A DNA stretch of 64,000 nt from Stieleria bergensis (GCA_007745635.1 CP036272.1:6399697-6463696), one strand, 5' to 3'; positions 33,925 through 43,834 are shown, counted from the first letter of the stretch. Notes: generated by a model not told the origin, from the letters alone. Made by a program: numbers and translations.

Positions 33925-36810
33925 ATGCCTCGGCTAGCCTCTGCACGCTCCTTTGCGTTTGCTCTCTGTTGCTTCATCACCACGTTGGCACTGGGCCAGC
34001 AACCGACGCTACAGGTTGCGGCCCCGTTTACCAACAACATGATTCTACAGCGGGGCGGACCTGTCCCGGTGTGGGGCTTTGCAAATCCTGGATCAATCAT
34101 CACGGTAACGTTTGCCGAGCAAGAGAAAGCAACCAAGGCAGACGCCGCCGGCGAGTGGATGATCAACCTTGATCCGCTGCAAGCATCTCAGACTGAGCGG
34201 ACTCTGAAGGTCACAAGCGATCAACAAGAGTCGCTTGAACTGCAACGTGTCCTGGTCGGTGAAGTCTGGTTTTCGTCTGGTCAGTCCAACATGGTTTGGA
34301 CCGCCGGCAGCAGCATGTGCCGCGAACTGGCTCAGGAAATCTCATCCTCGCCAGAAGACATCCCGATTCGGGAAATCAGCATCGACACTGTCTCGGCGCT
34401 GTACCCGCAGAAACAAGCGACCTCCGAATCCGGCTGGAAAACACACAAAGACGCCAGTGGCTTTTCGGCACTGTCGCTCTCGTTTGCTTACCAGCTGTAT
34501 CAAGAACTGGATGTGCCGATTGGGATTCTGCTGAGCGCTCATAGCAACACGCGCGTCGAAGCCTTCACCCAGCGTCAATCCATCGAATCGCATCCCAAGC
34601 TTTCGGGCGACAAAGACTTGATCCGTGACGCCGACCCAACGACAGAGCAAGGCAGGCGAGCGTTTACACAGTACGAACAAGACTTGCGTCATTGGCAGAT
34701 CGTCGCCGGACGCGCTGCGGAGGCAGGAGGCAGACTGCCCACGCGTCCTGCGTTGCCAGGGATTTCTGGCATGTGGCGAGGTCCGTCACAGTTTTTCAAC
34801 GGCAAAATCAACCCCGTGATCCCCTATGCGATCCGTGGAGCCATTTGGTGCCAAGGCACCAGCAACTCTGGCGACGGCAGCATTTACGCTGCTCGCATGG
34901 AAGCTCTGGTCAATGGCTGGCGTGAAGCATGGAACATGCCCGAGATGCCGTTCTACTTCACCCAGATGCAATGCTACGGTGCACCCGATCCGAATTCAGT
35001 GGGGTTTGCCGATATCCGACAAGCCCAACATCTGTTCTTTTTGAACAATCGGGAAAACGTTGGCATGGTGGTGCAATCGGATCTGAATTCGGCACGCCCG
35101 CAAGGCATCCATTACTTCAACAAATTGCATCCCGGAATCCGGATGGCTCGCTGGGCTCTGGCGAAACAATACGGCAAAGAGATTCCTTACACGGGCCCAA
35201 TCTATTCTGATTACGAAGTCAAAGGAAACCGTGTCATTGTCTCGTTTGAAGCCGAAAGCCTGTTTGGAGGATTGATGGTCGGCAATAAAGGCATGGCCAA
35301 AGACTATCGCGAAGAAGGCCTGTATGTTGAACCCGCCCAACCGACGCCAAACGCAAAACTTAATCACTTTCGTCTTTGCGGTGAAGACCGAGCCTGGCAC
35401 GCGGCCGATGCACTGATCGACGGCGATCAAGTGATCGTCACCAGCGAGGCTGTCCCGCAGCCAATTGGCGTTCAGTACGCTTATTCAGCAGTGCCCGAAA
35501 ACAGCAATCTGTACAACAAAGCCGGTTTGCCAGCGACTCCCTTCGCGATGATCAACCACCGGTTCATTTTCGAAGAAGACGACCTGGAGAAGGTAGCGGC
35601 ACTGAAAGCCAAGTACGCCCGCTACACCGATCCAGACTATCCCATTTTGCAAGTGGTCGAGTACTTTCGCGATGGAGCCATCATCCAGCGGGATCAGCCG
35701 ATTCCGATTTGGGGACACGCCAATGAAGGAGTCGAAGTCACCGTCAAACTTGGCGACGTCACCAAAACGGTCGTTGCCAATGAACGACAGCAATGGTCCG
35801 TGCAGTTCCCGCCGCTGGCCGCGTCGACAAAGCCGATCTCGCTGGTCGTTCACTCCAGCCATGGGCATCAGCATTCCGTCAAGGACCTGCTGGTCGGCGA
35901 TGTCTGGTACCTCACTGGATCGACTCAACTGAACCGTGAAATGGCCTACAACGCCAGAGATAAGAATGCGGAACCGCCAGCACCACTGCCTTTGGTGCGT
36001 GAGTTCCGCCGCAAGACGGCTGCCAGCACCTTCCCAACGCCACGCAAGCGAAAGTTTGAAACCGGTGGCGGTAAATACCGCTCCTCATGGATGGGGACTG
36101 ACAACTGGGAAGGTGATCGAGGCGTCACGATGTTTGCTTATCACTTTGCCAAGACACTCGGTCGCGACACGATCCCGCAAGGCTTTCTCACCATGTCCTC
36201 AGGGCAGGGCGGCCGAGCGAAACAACTGGCGTCGCCGCTCTCCTGGACGTCATTCCAAGGCGTCAAAGATGTCAAACGACCAGAATTCAAAGATCGCTTG
36301 AACGAACTGTTCATGCAGTATCCAAGCACCGACATTGCCAAACGAGCTGTCGAAAAACACCTTGGCGAAGTCAATCAATTTGTCGATTCAATTGCCAAGG
36401 CGAACGAGCAAGGATTCAACCTTTCGTCTGCCGCTCCCCTGTCTGCCCCTGCGTTTCCAGAAGCCGGCAAGAACAGCAATGTTCCTTCAGATACGATTCC
36501 GACCTATGCCTACAACTGGTGCGTAAGCCCCATGACCCCCATGGCTGTTGCCGGCGTGATCTGGGTCCCCTCTGAAAACAATCTCGGCTATCAACCCAGC
36601 GAGTACGCGGCCGAACTTGAGATCATGGCCGACAGCCTGCCGGGAACCTATGGCGCAGAGACGATCGCATTCCTCTACGCCCAACCCGCGGCTTCATTGA
36701 TTCCTGGTATCACGCCCCCTGAGATCAAAAACGCTAAAAGCGTGACCATGACTGAATGGCCCAAGAGCTTCAAAGCGATCGCGATCGAAATGGCAGAACT
36801 TGCCAAATAA
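33925..36810 (+). CDS. Tandemly duplicated exported sialate O-acetylesterase; second copy degenerate
   Basis: 961 residues; signal peptide MPRLASARSFAFALCCFITT. First copy (about 25-560): N-terminal beta domain with MILQRGGPVPVWGFANPG, Ser motif VGEVWFSSGQSNMVWT near 118, GMWRGPSQFFNGKINPVIPY and WCQGTSNSGD, where the family usually has QGESN. Second copy (about 590-961): it restarts with the same beta domain (AIIQRDQPIPIWGHANEG) and reads VGDVWYLTGSTQLNREM, so the Ser in GQSN is lost. It still has SPMTPMAVAGVIWVPSENN, a variant of IWYQGESN. The second half is thus probably non-catalytic. It is translationally close to the upstream fusion gene and followed by a hairpin terminator. Confidence 0.87.
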   Translation: MPRLASARSFAFALCCFITTLALGQQPTLQVAAPFTNNMILQRGGPVPVWGFANPGSIITVTFAEQEKATKADAAGEWMINLDPLQASQTERTLKVTSDQQESLELQRVLVGEVWFSSGQSNMVWTAGSSMCRELAQEISSSPEDIPIREISIDTVSALYPQKQATSESGWKTHKDASGFSALSLSFAYQLYQELDVPIGILLSAHSNTRVEAFTQRQSIESHPKLSGDKDLIRDADPTTEQGRRAFTQYEQDLRHWQIVAGRAAEAGGRLPTRPALPGISGMWRGPSQFFNGKINPVIPYAIRGAIWCQGTSNSGDGSIYAARMEALVNGWREAWNMPEMPFYFTQMQCYGAPDPNSVGFADIRQAQHLFFLNNRENVGMVVQSDLNSARPQGIHYFNKLHPGIRMARWALAKQYGKEIPYTGPIYSDYEVKGNRVIVSFEAESLFGGLMVGNKGMAKDYREEGLYVEPAQPTPNAKLNHFRLCGEDRAWHAADALIDGDQVIVTSEAVPQPIGVQYAYSAVPENSNLYNKAGLPATPFAMINHRFIFEEDDLEKVAALKAKYARYTDPDYPILQVVEYFRDGAIIQRDQPIPIWGHANEGVEVTVKLGDVTKTVVANERQQWSVQFPPLAASTKPISLVVHSSHGHQHSVKDLLVGDVWYLTGSTQLNREMAYNARDKNAEPPAPLPLVREFRRKTAASTFPTPRKRKFETGGGKYRSSWMGTDNWEGDRGVTMFAYHFAKTLGRDTIPQGFLTMSSGQGGRAKQLASPLSWTSFQGVKDVKRPEFKDRLNELFMQYPSTDIAKRAVEKHLGEVNQFVDSIAKANEQGFNLSSAAPLSAPAFPEAGKNSNVPSDTIPTYAYNWCVSPMTPMAVAGVIWVPSENNLGYQPSEYAAELEIMADSLPGTYGAETIAFLYAQPAASLIPGITPPEIKNAKSVTMTEWPKSFKAIAIEMAELAK

Positions 36811-36811
36811 A

Positions 36812-36842
36812 CAACGCCCAAGACCATTGGCCTCGGGCGTTG
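36812..36842. terminator. Bidirectional terminator between convergent genes
   Basis: A perfect 8-bp stem CAACGCCC / GGGCGTTG with a 15-base loop, sitting in the 66-base gap between the O-acetylesterase (rightward) and DUF4198-Kelch (leftward) genes. The T content on either side is low. Confidence 0.6.
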
Positions 36843-36876
36843 ATTGCTTAAACGCGACTGCCAGTCAACTGCATCT

Positions 36877-38547
36877 CTAGGGCAGATGGATGATATCCAG
36901 CTCTGCAAACTTTCCGGACGACATGTTGGCTCCACCAACGGTTAGCAGCTTGTTTCCAGCGAGTGGCAACATGCGGTGAAAGAACCGATCGCGTTCCAAC
37001 AAGTGCAGGTCGTCCCACGACTTGCCGTCTTCGGAAAGTCGCAATAGGGTGCCGGTGAAGGTCGTCACATACAATCGCCCATCAACAGAAAACGCTGAAC
37101 TGCCAAAGCCTTCCATGCCTTCACCAGGCATGTCTGGACCACGCGACCACTTTTGCGTCTTGGTATCAAAGACGTCGACGCGTGTCGATGGACCACCGAC
37201 GCGCTGCATGCCGCCAATTGCATAGACTTTCCCGTCCAAAGCAGCGACCGACAAAGCTCTTCGCTGAAAGCCAGGCTCAGGCAGTGCGTCCCATTTTAAG
37301 GGCTGCTGGCCAAGATCAAGCTTATACGCCGTTTCGTGCCAGTCGGTCTCTTCGCCGGTCATCGCCCAGCCACCGATAACGTAAATCGCGTGATTCGCCA
37401 CCACGGCATCAAACGACGAACGCGGCTCTGGCAGAGCTGGCAAGTCGGCCCACTTCCCAGTTGCCGGATCGTAGGCTGCGACAGCGGCTTGCGAATGCAA
37501 GTTTTTGTCTTCGCCTTCTTTGTTTTTCGCAGTGAAACCGCCGATGCGATACAGTTTTTTGCCATCCGAAACCATGGCAAGGCCTTGCAGGCGAGGGCCA
37601 TTGCCAAGCGTCTTCCAGCCGCTGGGCTGCTTTAGGTCAAGCTGCCAAAGCGTATTCGCCTGGGCCTCCATGTAGTACTGATGAGCTCGTCCGGTGTGCC
37701 CACCATACAGATACAATTTGTCGCCCGCGATCGCAGCACCAAAGCTTGTGACGGCTTGCGGAATCGAGGGATACCTCTCGGAGCTTACAGTGACTTTTCC
37801 CTTCGACTCCGGCTGGTCTTGATGAGGCGTGACGATCACCGTTCGCGCGTCATCCTGTGGATCGTAAAAGGTTGCCGTCAGGTAACGTGAAACCGCTTTG
37901 TACTCTTGACCGTCCAACGTGCCAGATTCACTCTCGCTGGTCGTGCCAACCATGATGCCATTCAGGCCCGACTCGACTTCTTTGTCGGTGAAGGACACCT
38001 TGCCTTGTGAGTCGGTTTTCGCATCAGCCTCTTCATGGCCTTCTTCACAAAACAACTTGACCTCAGCGTCCGCCAGCGGTTTGCCAGCAGACGTGACATA
38101 GGCGTCCACGCCTGAGGCTGTATCAACCAAGCGAACCTGCAACTCGAACTGCTCGGGTAGCGAGGCTTCGACATCGGAGCTTTCAGAGAGCTGGCCAACA
38201 TGCTGTGCAAAGTAATCCAAACGCGATCCGTGATAAATCCCGTACGTCACTTGGCAGGCGACCGAGCGATCAGGGCGAGGCTTGTCGGCGGAGACAAGCC
38301 CGATGAAGTCCTCCGTTTCAACCACATCTGCTTTGATGTTACTTGGCTTCGGATCGCTCACATCCATCAGCTTCGCTTGTTTGATCGTCGGCGGAAGCTT
38401 GTAAGTCCTGGCCGCTGGAGTTTCTCCAAACACCAAGATAGCTTTGCCTTCCTGGTCAACAGCCAACCAGGGAAAATGAGCGTGACAGAACGTGGAAACA
38501 GAGAGGGCTGCCAACAGCGTTGCAGCTCGAAAAGGGAATCGTGGCAT
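36877..38547 (-). CDS. Exported DUF4198 / Kelch-repeat fusion protein
   Basis: 556 residues from the ATG at 38547 (GGAG eight bases upstream; signal peptide MPRFPFRAATLLAALSVSTF). The mature end begins HAHFPWL, the typical N-terminal His segment of DUF4198 proteins, some of which bind Ni/Co or other metals in the periplasm. DUF4198 covers roughly 20-240, including an Ig-like part (GKPLADAEVKLFCEEGHEEA). From about 255 on, Kelch blades follow: LYLYGGHTG, LYRIGGFTA, IYVIGGWAM, VYAIGGMQRV, LLTVGGANMSSG. A metal or ligand sensor with a protein- or sugar-binding propeller is a plausible reading; function is not established. Confidence 0.85.
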   Translation of the reverse strand: MPRFPFRAATLLAALSVSTFCHAHFPWLAVDQEGKAILVFGETPAARTYKLPPTIKQAKLMDVSDPKPSNIKADVVETEDFIGLVSADKPRPDRSVACQVTYGIYHGSRLDYFAQHVGQLSESSDVEASLPEQFELQVRLVDTASGVDAYVTSAGKPLADAEVKLFCEEGHEEADAKTDSQGKVSFTDKEVESGLNGIMVGTTSESESGTLDGQEYKAVSRYLTATFYDPQDDARTVIVTPHQDQPESKGKVTVSSERYPSIPQAVTSFGAAIAGDKLYLYGGHTGRAHQYYMEAQANTLWQLDLKQPSGWKTLGNGPRLQGLAMVSDGKKLYRIGGFTAKNKEGEDKNLHSQAAVAAYDPATGKWADLPALPEPRSSFDAVVANHAIYVIGGWAMTGEETDWHETAYKLDLGQQPLKWDALPEPGFQRRALSVAALDGKVYAIGGMQRVGGPSTRVDVFDTKTQKWSRGPDMPGEGMEGFGSSAFSVDGRLYVTTFTGTLLRLSEDGKSWDDLHLLERDRFFHRMLPLAGNKLLTVGGANMSSGKFAELDIIHLP

Positions 38548-38650
38548 GGAGTTGCTCCACAGTAAGGCTTTCATGGTTGATGACCAACGAGAGACGTTTC
38601 GCTATTCTAGCTGGTGCCGCAAGATGGAAACGAATGGGGAAGGGAGATGC

Positions 38651-38668
38651 CAGTGCCTGGTGGCACTG
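38651..38668 (-). terminator. Hairpin downstream of the DUF1559 gene
   Basis: CAGTGCC / GGCACTG, a perfect 7-bp stem with a four-base loop, 30 bases after the DUF1559 stop on the minus strand. There is no T run; the same CAGTGCC-type sequence may also be a dispersed repeat. Confidence 0.4.
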
Positions 38669-38698
38669 ACATCAGAAACAAACGTGTATTGATGATCT

Positions 38699-39718
38699 TC
38701 AGAGCTCACCCTGCAGGACTTCGCGATCAGCAATGGAACCTGCGTTCCGCCAAACCTGCAAGTCAACCGAGTCGTTGACAAAGCGAACGCTACCGTCGGC
38801 CAGAGCCGTCGTGACTCCACCCGGGTGATGGCTTCGTGCCGCAAACCATCCGAATGTCAACTGACTGACGTCTGGGTAATTGGGGTTTGGTGGCATGTAG
38901 GTATTAAAGGTGCTTGCATAGGGCTTTCCTGAGATCCATGCGTACCCTCGATAACCATACCATCCCCAAACCGGCCCCTGGGACATCGCTTCGACGTTCG
39001 GGTTGGTCACCGTGCTGTGCCCAACCCACGCCACTGACTCGTATTTATGAACCGGACGCGAACCGCCAGAGATTCCGTTGCCCATCAGCGATTCGGCAAA
39101 CACAATCGTTTGGCTGGTCCCGTCTAGGATATCACGAAAACGGGATCGTGAGCCGTAATAAAACAGGCCGTCGGTTCGACTTCGCAGATCCCACGAATGA
39201 TCGCGGCCCGAACCGGTGCAGGCCATGATATTCGTGCCGCTGTAAGATTGTCCGGCATCTCCATCACAATCAAAGGCACTGAAGCGAGCATCTGCAGGGT
39301 CAGAGGGGCAACGGAACATCGACACTTCGGTGCCGGCAGCCTCAAGGTTGTTTCGATGAATCGATCGGCCCGTGTATCCACCGGTATAGATCGGGCTTTC
39401 AAAGTCAATTAAATCGCTTAGCTGCGTGTGTTCGGCATAGGGCAAGATCTGCGCCAGCACCGAGAATGCACTTTCAGAGCGGGCGCCGATTCCGGGAAAG
39501 CGTTTGAACGTCGAATGATAGTTTTGCAGCGCCAATGCACACTGCTTGTGATTGTTGGTGCAGCTTGTTCTGCGCGCTGCTTCGCGAGCCGCTTGGACCG
39601 CGGGCAGTAACAGCCCCACGAGAATTCCGATGATCGCGATCACCACTAGCAGTTCCACCAATGTGAAGCCTGCGGTGCGCGCACGGACAGTTTTATTTTT
39701 CGTTCTAGTTCTAGCCAT
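38699..39718 (-). CDS. DUF1559 pseudopilin-like protein
   Basis: 339 residues. The N-terminus has a textbook type IV prepilin/pseudopilin signal: TAGFTLVELLVVIAIIGILV followed by LLLPAVQAAREAARRTSC. Then the DUF1559 pattern TNNHKQCALALQNYHSTFKRFPG, CPSDP, NIMACTGSG, ILDGTSQTIVFAE and the C-terminal TTALADGSVRFVND. These are hugely expanded in planctomycetes and are thought to be exported or surface proteins processed by prepilin peptidase; the role of most paralogues is unknown. No type II secretion or pilus genes are adjacent here. Confidence 0.95.
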   Translation of the reverse strand: MARTRTKNKTVRARTAGFTLVELLVVIAIIGILVGLLLPAVQAAREAARRTSCTNNHKQCALALQNYHSTFKRFPGIGARSESAFSVLAQILPYAEHTQLSDLIDFESPIYTGGYTGRSIHRNNLEAAGTEVSMFRCPSDPADARFSAFDCDGDAGQSYSGTNIMACTGSGRDHSWDLRSRTDGLFYYGSRSRFRDILDGTSQTIVFAESLMGNGISGGSRPVHKYESVAWVGHSTVTNPNVEAMSQGPVWGWYGYRGYAWISGKPYASTFNTYMPPNPNYPDVSQLTFGWFAARSHHPGGVTTALADGSVRFVNDSVDLQVWRNAGSIADREVLQGEL

Positions 39719-39837
39719 GGATAGACCTCAGTTTGCAAACACGTCTCAGGACCTTTGAAGGTCACTGGTACAGGCGTGGCTGGCTGAGGCATCAACGAGA
39801 GTTGTGCCGATGGCTGGCTGCGCGAAATGGAAAGGGG

Positions 39838-40215
39838 TTACTTTGTCAAAATCAGTTTGCCAGCTTTGGTAAGCCGCAACTGGTACTGGAGTTCATTCAA
39901 TTCAATCCGAACCGTGCGATTCCCTTCGGCTAAGTCATCCCAGCGGATCACTCGGGGAGTCTCATGACTGGCGGTTCGATTGACCACACGCGCAGAACTA
40001 GCATCCGCGGCAGAGCTTGACGCCCCGCTGCCAGGACCTAACTGACTCGGTCTTGAATCTGTCTGCATCGGCTTTTTGAAGTGTTTTGCAGCCATCAGTC
40101 GCAAGCGTGCGTGGGTCGGGACCAGCGAACCTACAAGGGGCAACAGAGCCACCCAACAGATTCCGCTAATGAGAATCACTATCAATAGGATAGCAGGATT
40201 TGCAAACTCGTTCAA
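39838..40215 (-). CDS. Membrane-anchored HemP-like protein
   Basis: 125 residues from a TTG start. Residues 7-32 form a transmembrane helix (PAILLIVILISGICWVALLP). A polar Ser/Ala-rich linker follows (about 50-80), and the C-terminus ends with a HemP-type domain: RVIRWDDLAEGNRTVRIELN ... LQYQLRLTKAGKLILTK. Free-standing HemP is a small protein of about 60-80 residues linked to hemin uptake or iron regulation; here it is fused to a membrane anchor and linker. No hemin receptor or transporter is next to it. Confidence 0.78.
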   Translation of the reverse strand: MNEFANPAILLIVILISGICWVALLPLVGSLVPTHARLRLMAAKHFKKPMQTDSRPSQLGPGSGASSSAADASSARVVNRTASHETPRVIRWDDLAEGNRTVRIELNELQYQLRLTKAGKLILTK

Positions 40216-40738
40216 GCGAATTGACAGAAAACGTTGGAAACACTCTTTGCGATGCTCCGGAGGACTTGTTACCCCCCCCTGCTGTGGAGCGATGAGTTAG
40301 AAGCGGCGGACTGATCTAATGGGACAGGTAGCCAGGTGTGCTGGGGAGGGCACCTTTGGCACACTCGCTGGGCATTGGCTTCACCTGCAGAGAGCTCGCT
40401 GGCATTGAACCTGCAGACGCATGAAAGGCTTTACTCTGCGAGGCAAGACAACATTGACGTTGAAGCAACGCATGGAGTGGATGTTTCCGAGGCAACAAAA
40501 TTGACTTGCGCATTGAGACTGACATGTTCGTAACTAGCTTTTCGGTTCACTCGATGAATCGCGAAGCAATGCTCAAACAGATACCGAACTAAAACCTTTT
40601 CATGTTGGTCATCATCCGCTCACGGGACTCTGATCTGTTGGCCTTTTTGCATCCAACGTGATAAACACGACCTAGCGTTCGCTGTTACCACATTAGTACC
40701 TCGTGCCATGTCGCGCACCTATTGGGAGTGCAGTAAAG
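40216..40738. other. Intergenic region between divergent HemP-like and flagellin genes
   Basis: 523 bases with no accepted gene. It contains a run of eight C (40272-40279) about 57 bases before the HemP start. Upstream of flagellin I looked for sigma-28 (TAAA...GCCGATAA) and sigma-54 (TGGC..N..TTGC) boxes. TTGGCCTTTTTGCA near 40637 resembles sigma-54 superficially but its spacing is wrong. Confidence 0.5.
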
Positions 40739-42154
40739 ATGGGATTGACAATTGCCAGCAACGTGAGCGCTTTGAATGCGCAAAACAACTTGAACCGGTC
40801 AACCGATATGCTCAACAAGTCGATTGAGCGACTTTCGACGGGCTTTAAGATCAACCGCGGAGCAGATGGGCCAGCTGCGTTGGTGATTTCAGAAAAGCAA
40901 CGTGCCCAAATCACCGGCTTACAGACGGCGATTGAGAATTCAGAAAAAGCATCCTCTGTTATCCAAACTGCGGAAGGGGCGTTATCAGAGATCAGTAGCA
41001 TCTTGATCAAGATGCGTTCACTTGCGTTAGAGTCGTCCAACACGGGTGCGAGCGATGCAAATGCCTTAGCGGCCAATCAGGCTGAGATCAGCAACGCCTT
41101 GGACACGATTGATCGCATTTCTCGAGACACACAGTTTGGAACCAAAAATTTACTGGACGGATCAGCAGGGGTAAGCGGCAGCGCATCGGATGCCGATGTG
41201 ACGTTTATCAAAGGCACAAACAACACTAGCACTGGTAGCTATGCCGTCAACGTGACCACGGTGGCTCAGCGTGCTGCTGTCACCGCGGGAGCCACGACGA
41301 CCACCACAGCGGCAGATGAAGTCCTCACGATCAATGGTGTCAACATCACGATCAACGCCGGCAGCACGAAAGCCGCTGTTGTGACACGCATCAATGAATT
41401 CACGGATCAAACAGGAGTATTTGCGGAGGAAGTACCTGGAATCCGGCTTCGCACGACCGCCTTTGGAGGTGATGCGGAGATCACGGTTGTTTCAGACACA
41501 GCCAGTGCAACAACAAGTTCTGGATTTGGAACCACTCTCACCACAACCAGCGGCGTCAACATCGCTGGGACGATCAACAGCTTAGCAGCGACCGGCCAGG
41601 GCAATGTTCTCACCAGCACCGAAGGCGCTTCCAAAGGCACGATGGTACGGATCGGCGAGGACACCACTTCAGTGACCACGATGACACAAACCGTGACAGG
41701 AGCACAAGGGAATGCCAATGTCCAAAACGATGGACTACAATTCCAAATTGGGCCCAATCGCAATCAGGCGACGAACATCGCAATCAACAACGCCAGTTCA
41801 GATTCCTTGGGCACTGCCCAGTCGGGAAATGTGTTTAACAGTTTAGCTGAGATCAGCGTGACTTCATACAACAATGCGCAGGATGCACTCGAAGTCATTG
41901 ATGCAGCGATAAACGAAATCTCGACCTCACGTGGCTCGTTAGGGGCGTTCCAATCCAACACGCTGGAGTCACTGACTTCAAGCATGCGGTCAACCTTAGA
42001 GAACACCGTCGCGGCGGAATCGATTGTTCGCGAGACAGACTTCGCTGAGGAGATTGCCCGCTTCACCAGCAACCAAATTTTGGTACAGACTGGAACGCGG
42101 GTGCTATCGAGTGCCACACAAACGACGCAATCGATCCTGGCATTGCTGGGTTAG
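40739..42154 (+). CDS. fliC: Flagellin
   Basis: 471 residues from the ATG at 40739 (GGGAG upstream), where flagellin homology begins: MGLTIASNVSALNAQNNLNR. The ORF to 40703 adds twelve non-flagellin residues. The conserved D0/D1 N-terminal domain runs to about 150 (SIERLSTGFKINRGADGPAA, RDTQFGTKNLLDGS) and the C-terminal D1/D0 from about 380 (ALEVIDAAINEISTSRGSLGA ... ILVQTGTRVLSSATQTTQSI). The Thr/Ser-rich middle is the variable surface part. No other flagellar genes are nearby, so it is probably one of several dispersed flagellins. Confidence 0.95.
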   Translation: MGLTIASNVSALNAQNNLNRSTDMLNKSIERLSTGFKINRGADGPAALVISEKQRAQITGLQTAIENSEKASSVIQTAEGALSEISSILIKMRSLALESSNTGASDANALAANQAEISNALDTIDRISRDTQFGTKNLLDGSAGVSGSASDADVTFIKGTNNTSTGSYAVNVTTVAQRAAVTAGATTTTTAADEVLTINGVNITINAGSTKAAVVTRINEFTDQTGVFAEEVPGIRLRTTAFGGDAEITVVSDTASATTSSGFGTTLTTTSGVNIAGTINSLAATGQGNVLTSTEGASKGTMVRIGEDTTSVTTMTQTVTGAQGNANVQNDGLQFQIGPNRNQATNIAINNASSDSLGTAQSGNVFNSLAEISVTSYNNAQDALEVIDAAINEISTSRGSLGAFQSNTLESLTSSMRSTLENTVAAESIVRETDFAEEIARFTSNQILVQTGTRVLSSATQTTQSILALLG

Positions 42155-42385
42155 GCATTCAATTGCAGACTGTGGTGAGAGAACGAGGCAAACGCAACTT
42201 GCACTGACGTTGCGAAGGGTGATGGCTGTTCGCTTCGTTTCTGCTTGCATGAAGTGGCAGCCTGAATGATCGCTTTGGTGCATTTCATGCGGGAACATGG
42301 AAAGAGTCGCCTAGTTCACCTTGTTCAGGCTCTCGATTCGCGTAGGTTATAGAGACTTCACTACGCTTTACTCGGGAGCCATATT

Positions 42386-43834
42386 TTGGCGACAACCTCG
42401 GACTCAACTGAAATCAGTGCCTTTCAAGAGCAAGCAGAACAGATTGCAACCGCCGTCAATGGGTTGGTTCTTTGGGAAATCGACATTGGCGGGACGGGCG
42501 TGCCTGTTGTCGTCTTGTTTCTTTTTCTGGCGAGCTTTGGATTTACGATCTACTTGAAAGCGCCGGGTATTTTTCTGCTTCGACGCGCCGTTCGGATTGT
42601 AAGTGGTCGAGAGAAGATTGAGCATACTGTTGGAGAGGTGACGCACTTCCAAGCGTTGACCACTGCGATTGCGGGAACGGTGGGCATCGGCAACATTGCG
42701 AACGTGGCAGTCGCCATTGGAATTGGTGGCCCCGGCGCTATTTTCTGGATGATTTTAGCAGGCTTCCTAGGTGCCTCGTCCAAGATGATGGAATGTACTC
42801 TCGGCGTTAAATTTCGGGTACAACACGAAGACGGATCGATCTCCGGTGGTCCCATGTATTACCTCAGGGATGGACTGAAGTCGATTGGGTTAGGTCGTAC
42901 GGGAAAAGTCCTAGCCTATCTCTATGCGAGTTGCATTCTGATTGCGGCGTTGGGGATTGGAAACATGTTTCAATCGAACCAAGCCTACGAGCAGGTCGTG
43001 CAGATTGCTGGGGGGAAAGATGGCTGGCTTGCAGAGAACGGATTCGTCTTCGGTCTATTGTTAGCGATTGCGTTGGGGCTAGTCATCGTCGGAGGCATCA
43101 AGAGCATTGCTCGAGTGACGGAGAAGCTTGTGCCACTGATGGCGGTTCTCTATGTTTCGCTTGCTTTACTAGTCATAGCCATGAATGCGGAGGCAATTCC
43201 CTATGCGATTGGAGCAGTGATCAGCGGCGCGTTCACTCCTGAGGGGGCAGCGGGTGGAATCATTGGAGTCGCAGTTCAGGGGATTAAGCGATCGGTTTTT
43301 TCGAACGAGGCTGGTTTGGGGACAGCATCGGTCGTCCACAGTGCGGTTCAGACCAATTATCCGGCCAGCGAAGGGATTGTGTCTGTCCTGGAACCGATTA
43401 TTGACACCGTCGTCATCTGTACGATCACTGGCATGGTGATTGTGACGGGAACCTACCGAACACCCGACTTGCTAGACTCTGGACTGGAGGGGATCGAGAT
43501 CACGAGTGCGGCGTTTGCGCAAACGATCTCATTCAGTCCGTTTCTGGTGTCGATTGCCGCGGTGCTCTTCGCGTTTTCAACGCTGATCGGTTGGTCCTAC
43601 TATGGGCTCAAGGCATGGACCTTTCTGTTCGGCAAAGCAAAATGGGGAGAGAATCTTTACAAGTTTTTGTTCTGTATCGCCGTTGTTGTAGGATGCATGA
43701 TCAGCCTGAAAGCCATTGTTGATTTCTCTGATGCGATGGTCTTTCTGCTTGTGATCCCCAACTTGACCGGCCTGATCTTACTCGGACCGATCGTCAAAAA
43801 AGAGGTGGCCGCATTCCTCTCCAACTCCCAATAG
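42386..43834 (+). CDS. Sodium:alanine/glycine symporter (AgcS family)
   Basis: 482 residues starting at TTG with GGGAG eight bases upstream. AgcS signatures: FQALTTAIAGTVGIGNIANV, GGPGAIFWMILAGFLGASSK, GGPMYYL and KRSVFSNEAGLGTASVVHSA, and about ten hydrophobic helices. It imports small neutral amino acids with Na+. The first 50 residues contain an extra short polar stretch (SDSTEISAFQEQAEQIATAV) before the first helix. It stands alone between flagellin and the RAYT region. Confidence 0.93.
   Translation: MATTSDSTEISAFQEQAEQIATAVNGLVLWEIDIGGTGVPVVVLFLFLASFGFTIYLKAPGIFLLRRAVRIVSGREKIEHTVGEVTHFQALTTAIAGTVGIGNIANVAVAIGIGGPGAIFWMILAGFLGASSKMMECTLGVKFRVQHEDGSISGGPMYYLRDGLKSIGLGRTGKVLAYLYASCILIAALGIGNMFQSNQAYEQVVQIAGGKDGWLAENGFVFGLLLAIALGLVIVGGIKSIARVTEKLVPLMAVLYVSLALLVIAMNAEAIPYAIGAVISGAFTPEGAAGGIIGVAVQGIKRSVFSNEAGLGTASVVHSAVQTNYPASEGIVSVLEPIIDTVVICTITGMVIVTGTYRTPDLLDSGLEGIEITSAAFAQTISFSPFLVSIAAVLFAFSTLIGWSYYGLKAWTFLFGKAKWGENLYKFLFCIAVVVGCMISLKAIVDFSDAMVFLLVIPNLTGLILLGPIVKKEVAAFLSNSQ

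Noticed and set aside
40630-40650. Sigma-54-like sequence (TTGGC...TGCA) upstream of flagellin
   Set aside because: The distance between GG and GC is seven bases, not ten; a sigma-28 box could not be found either.
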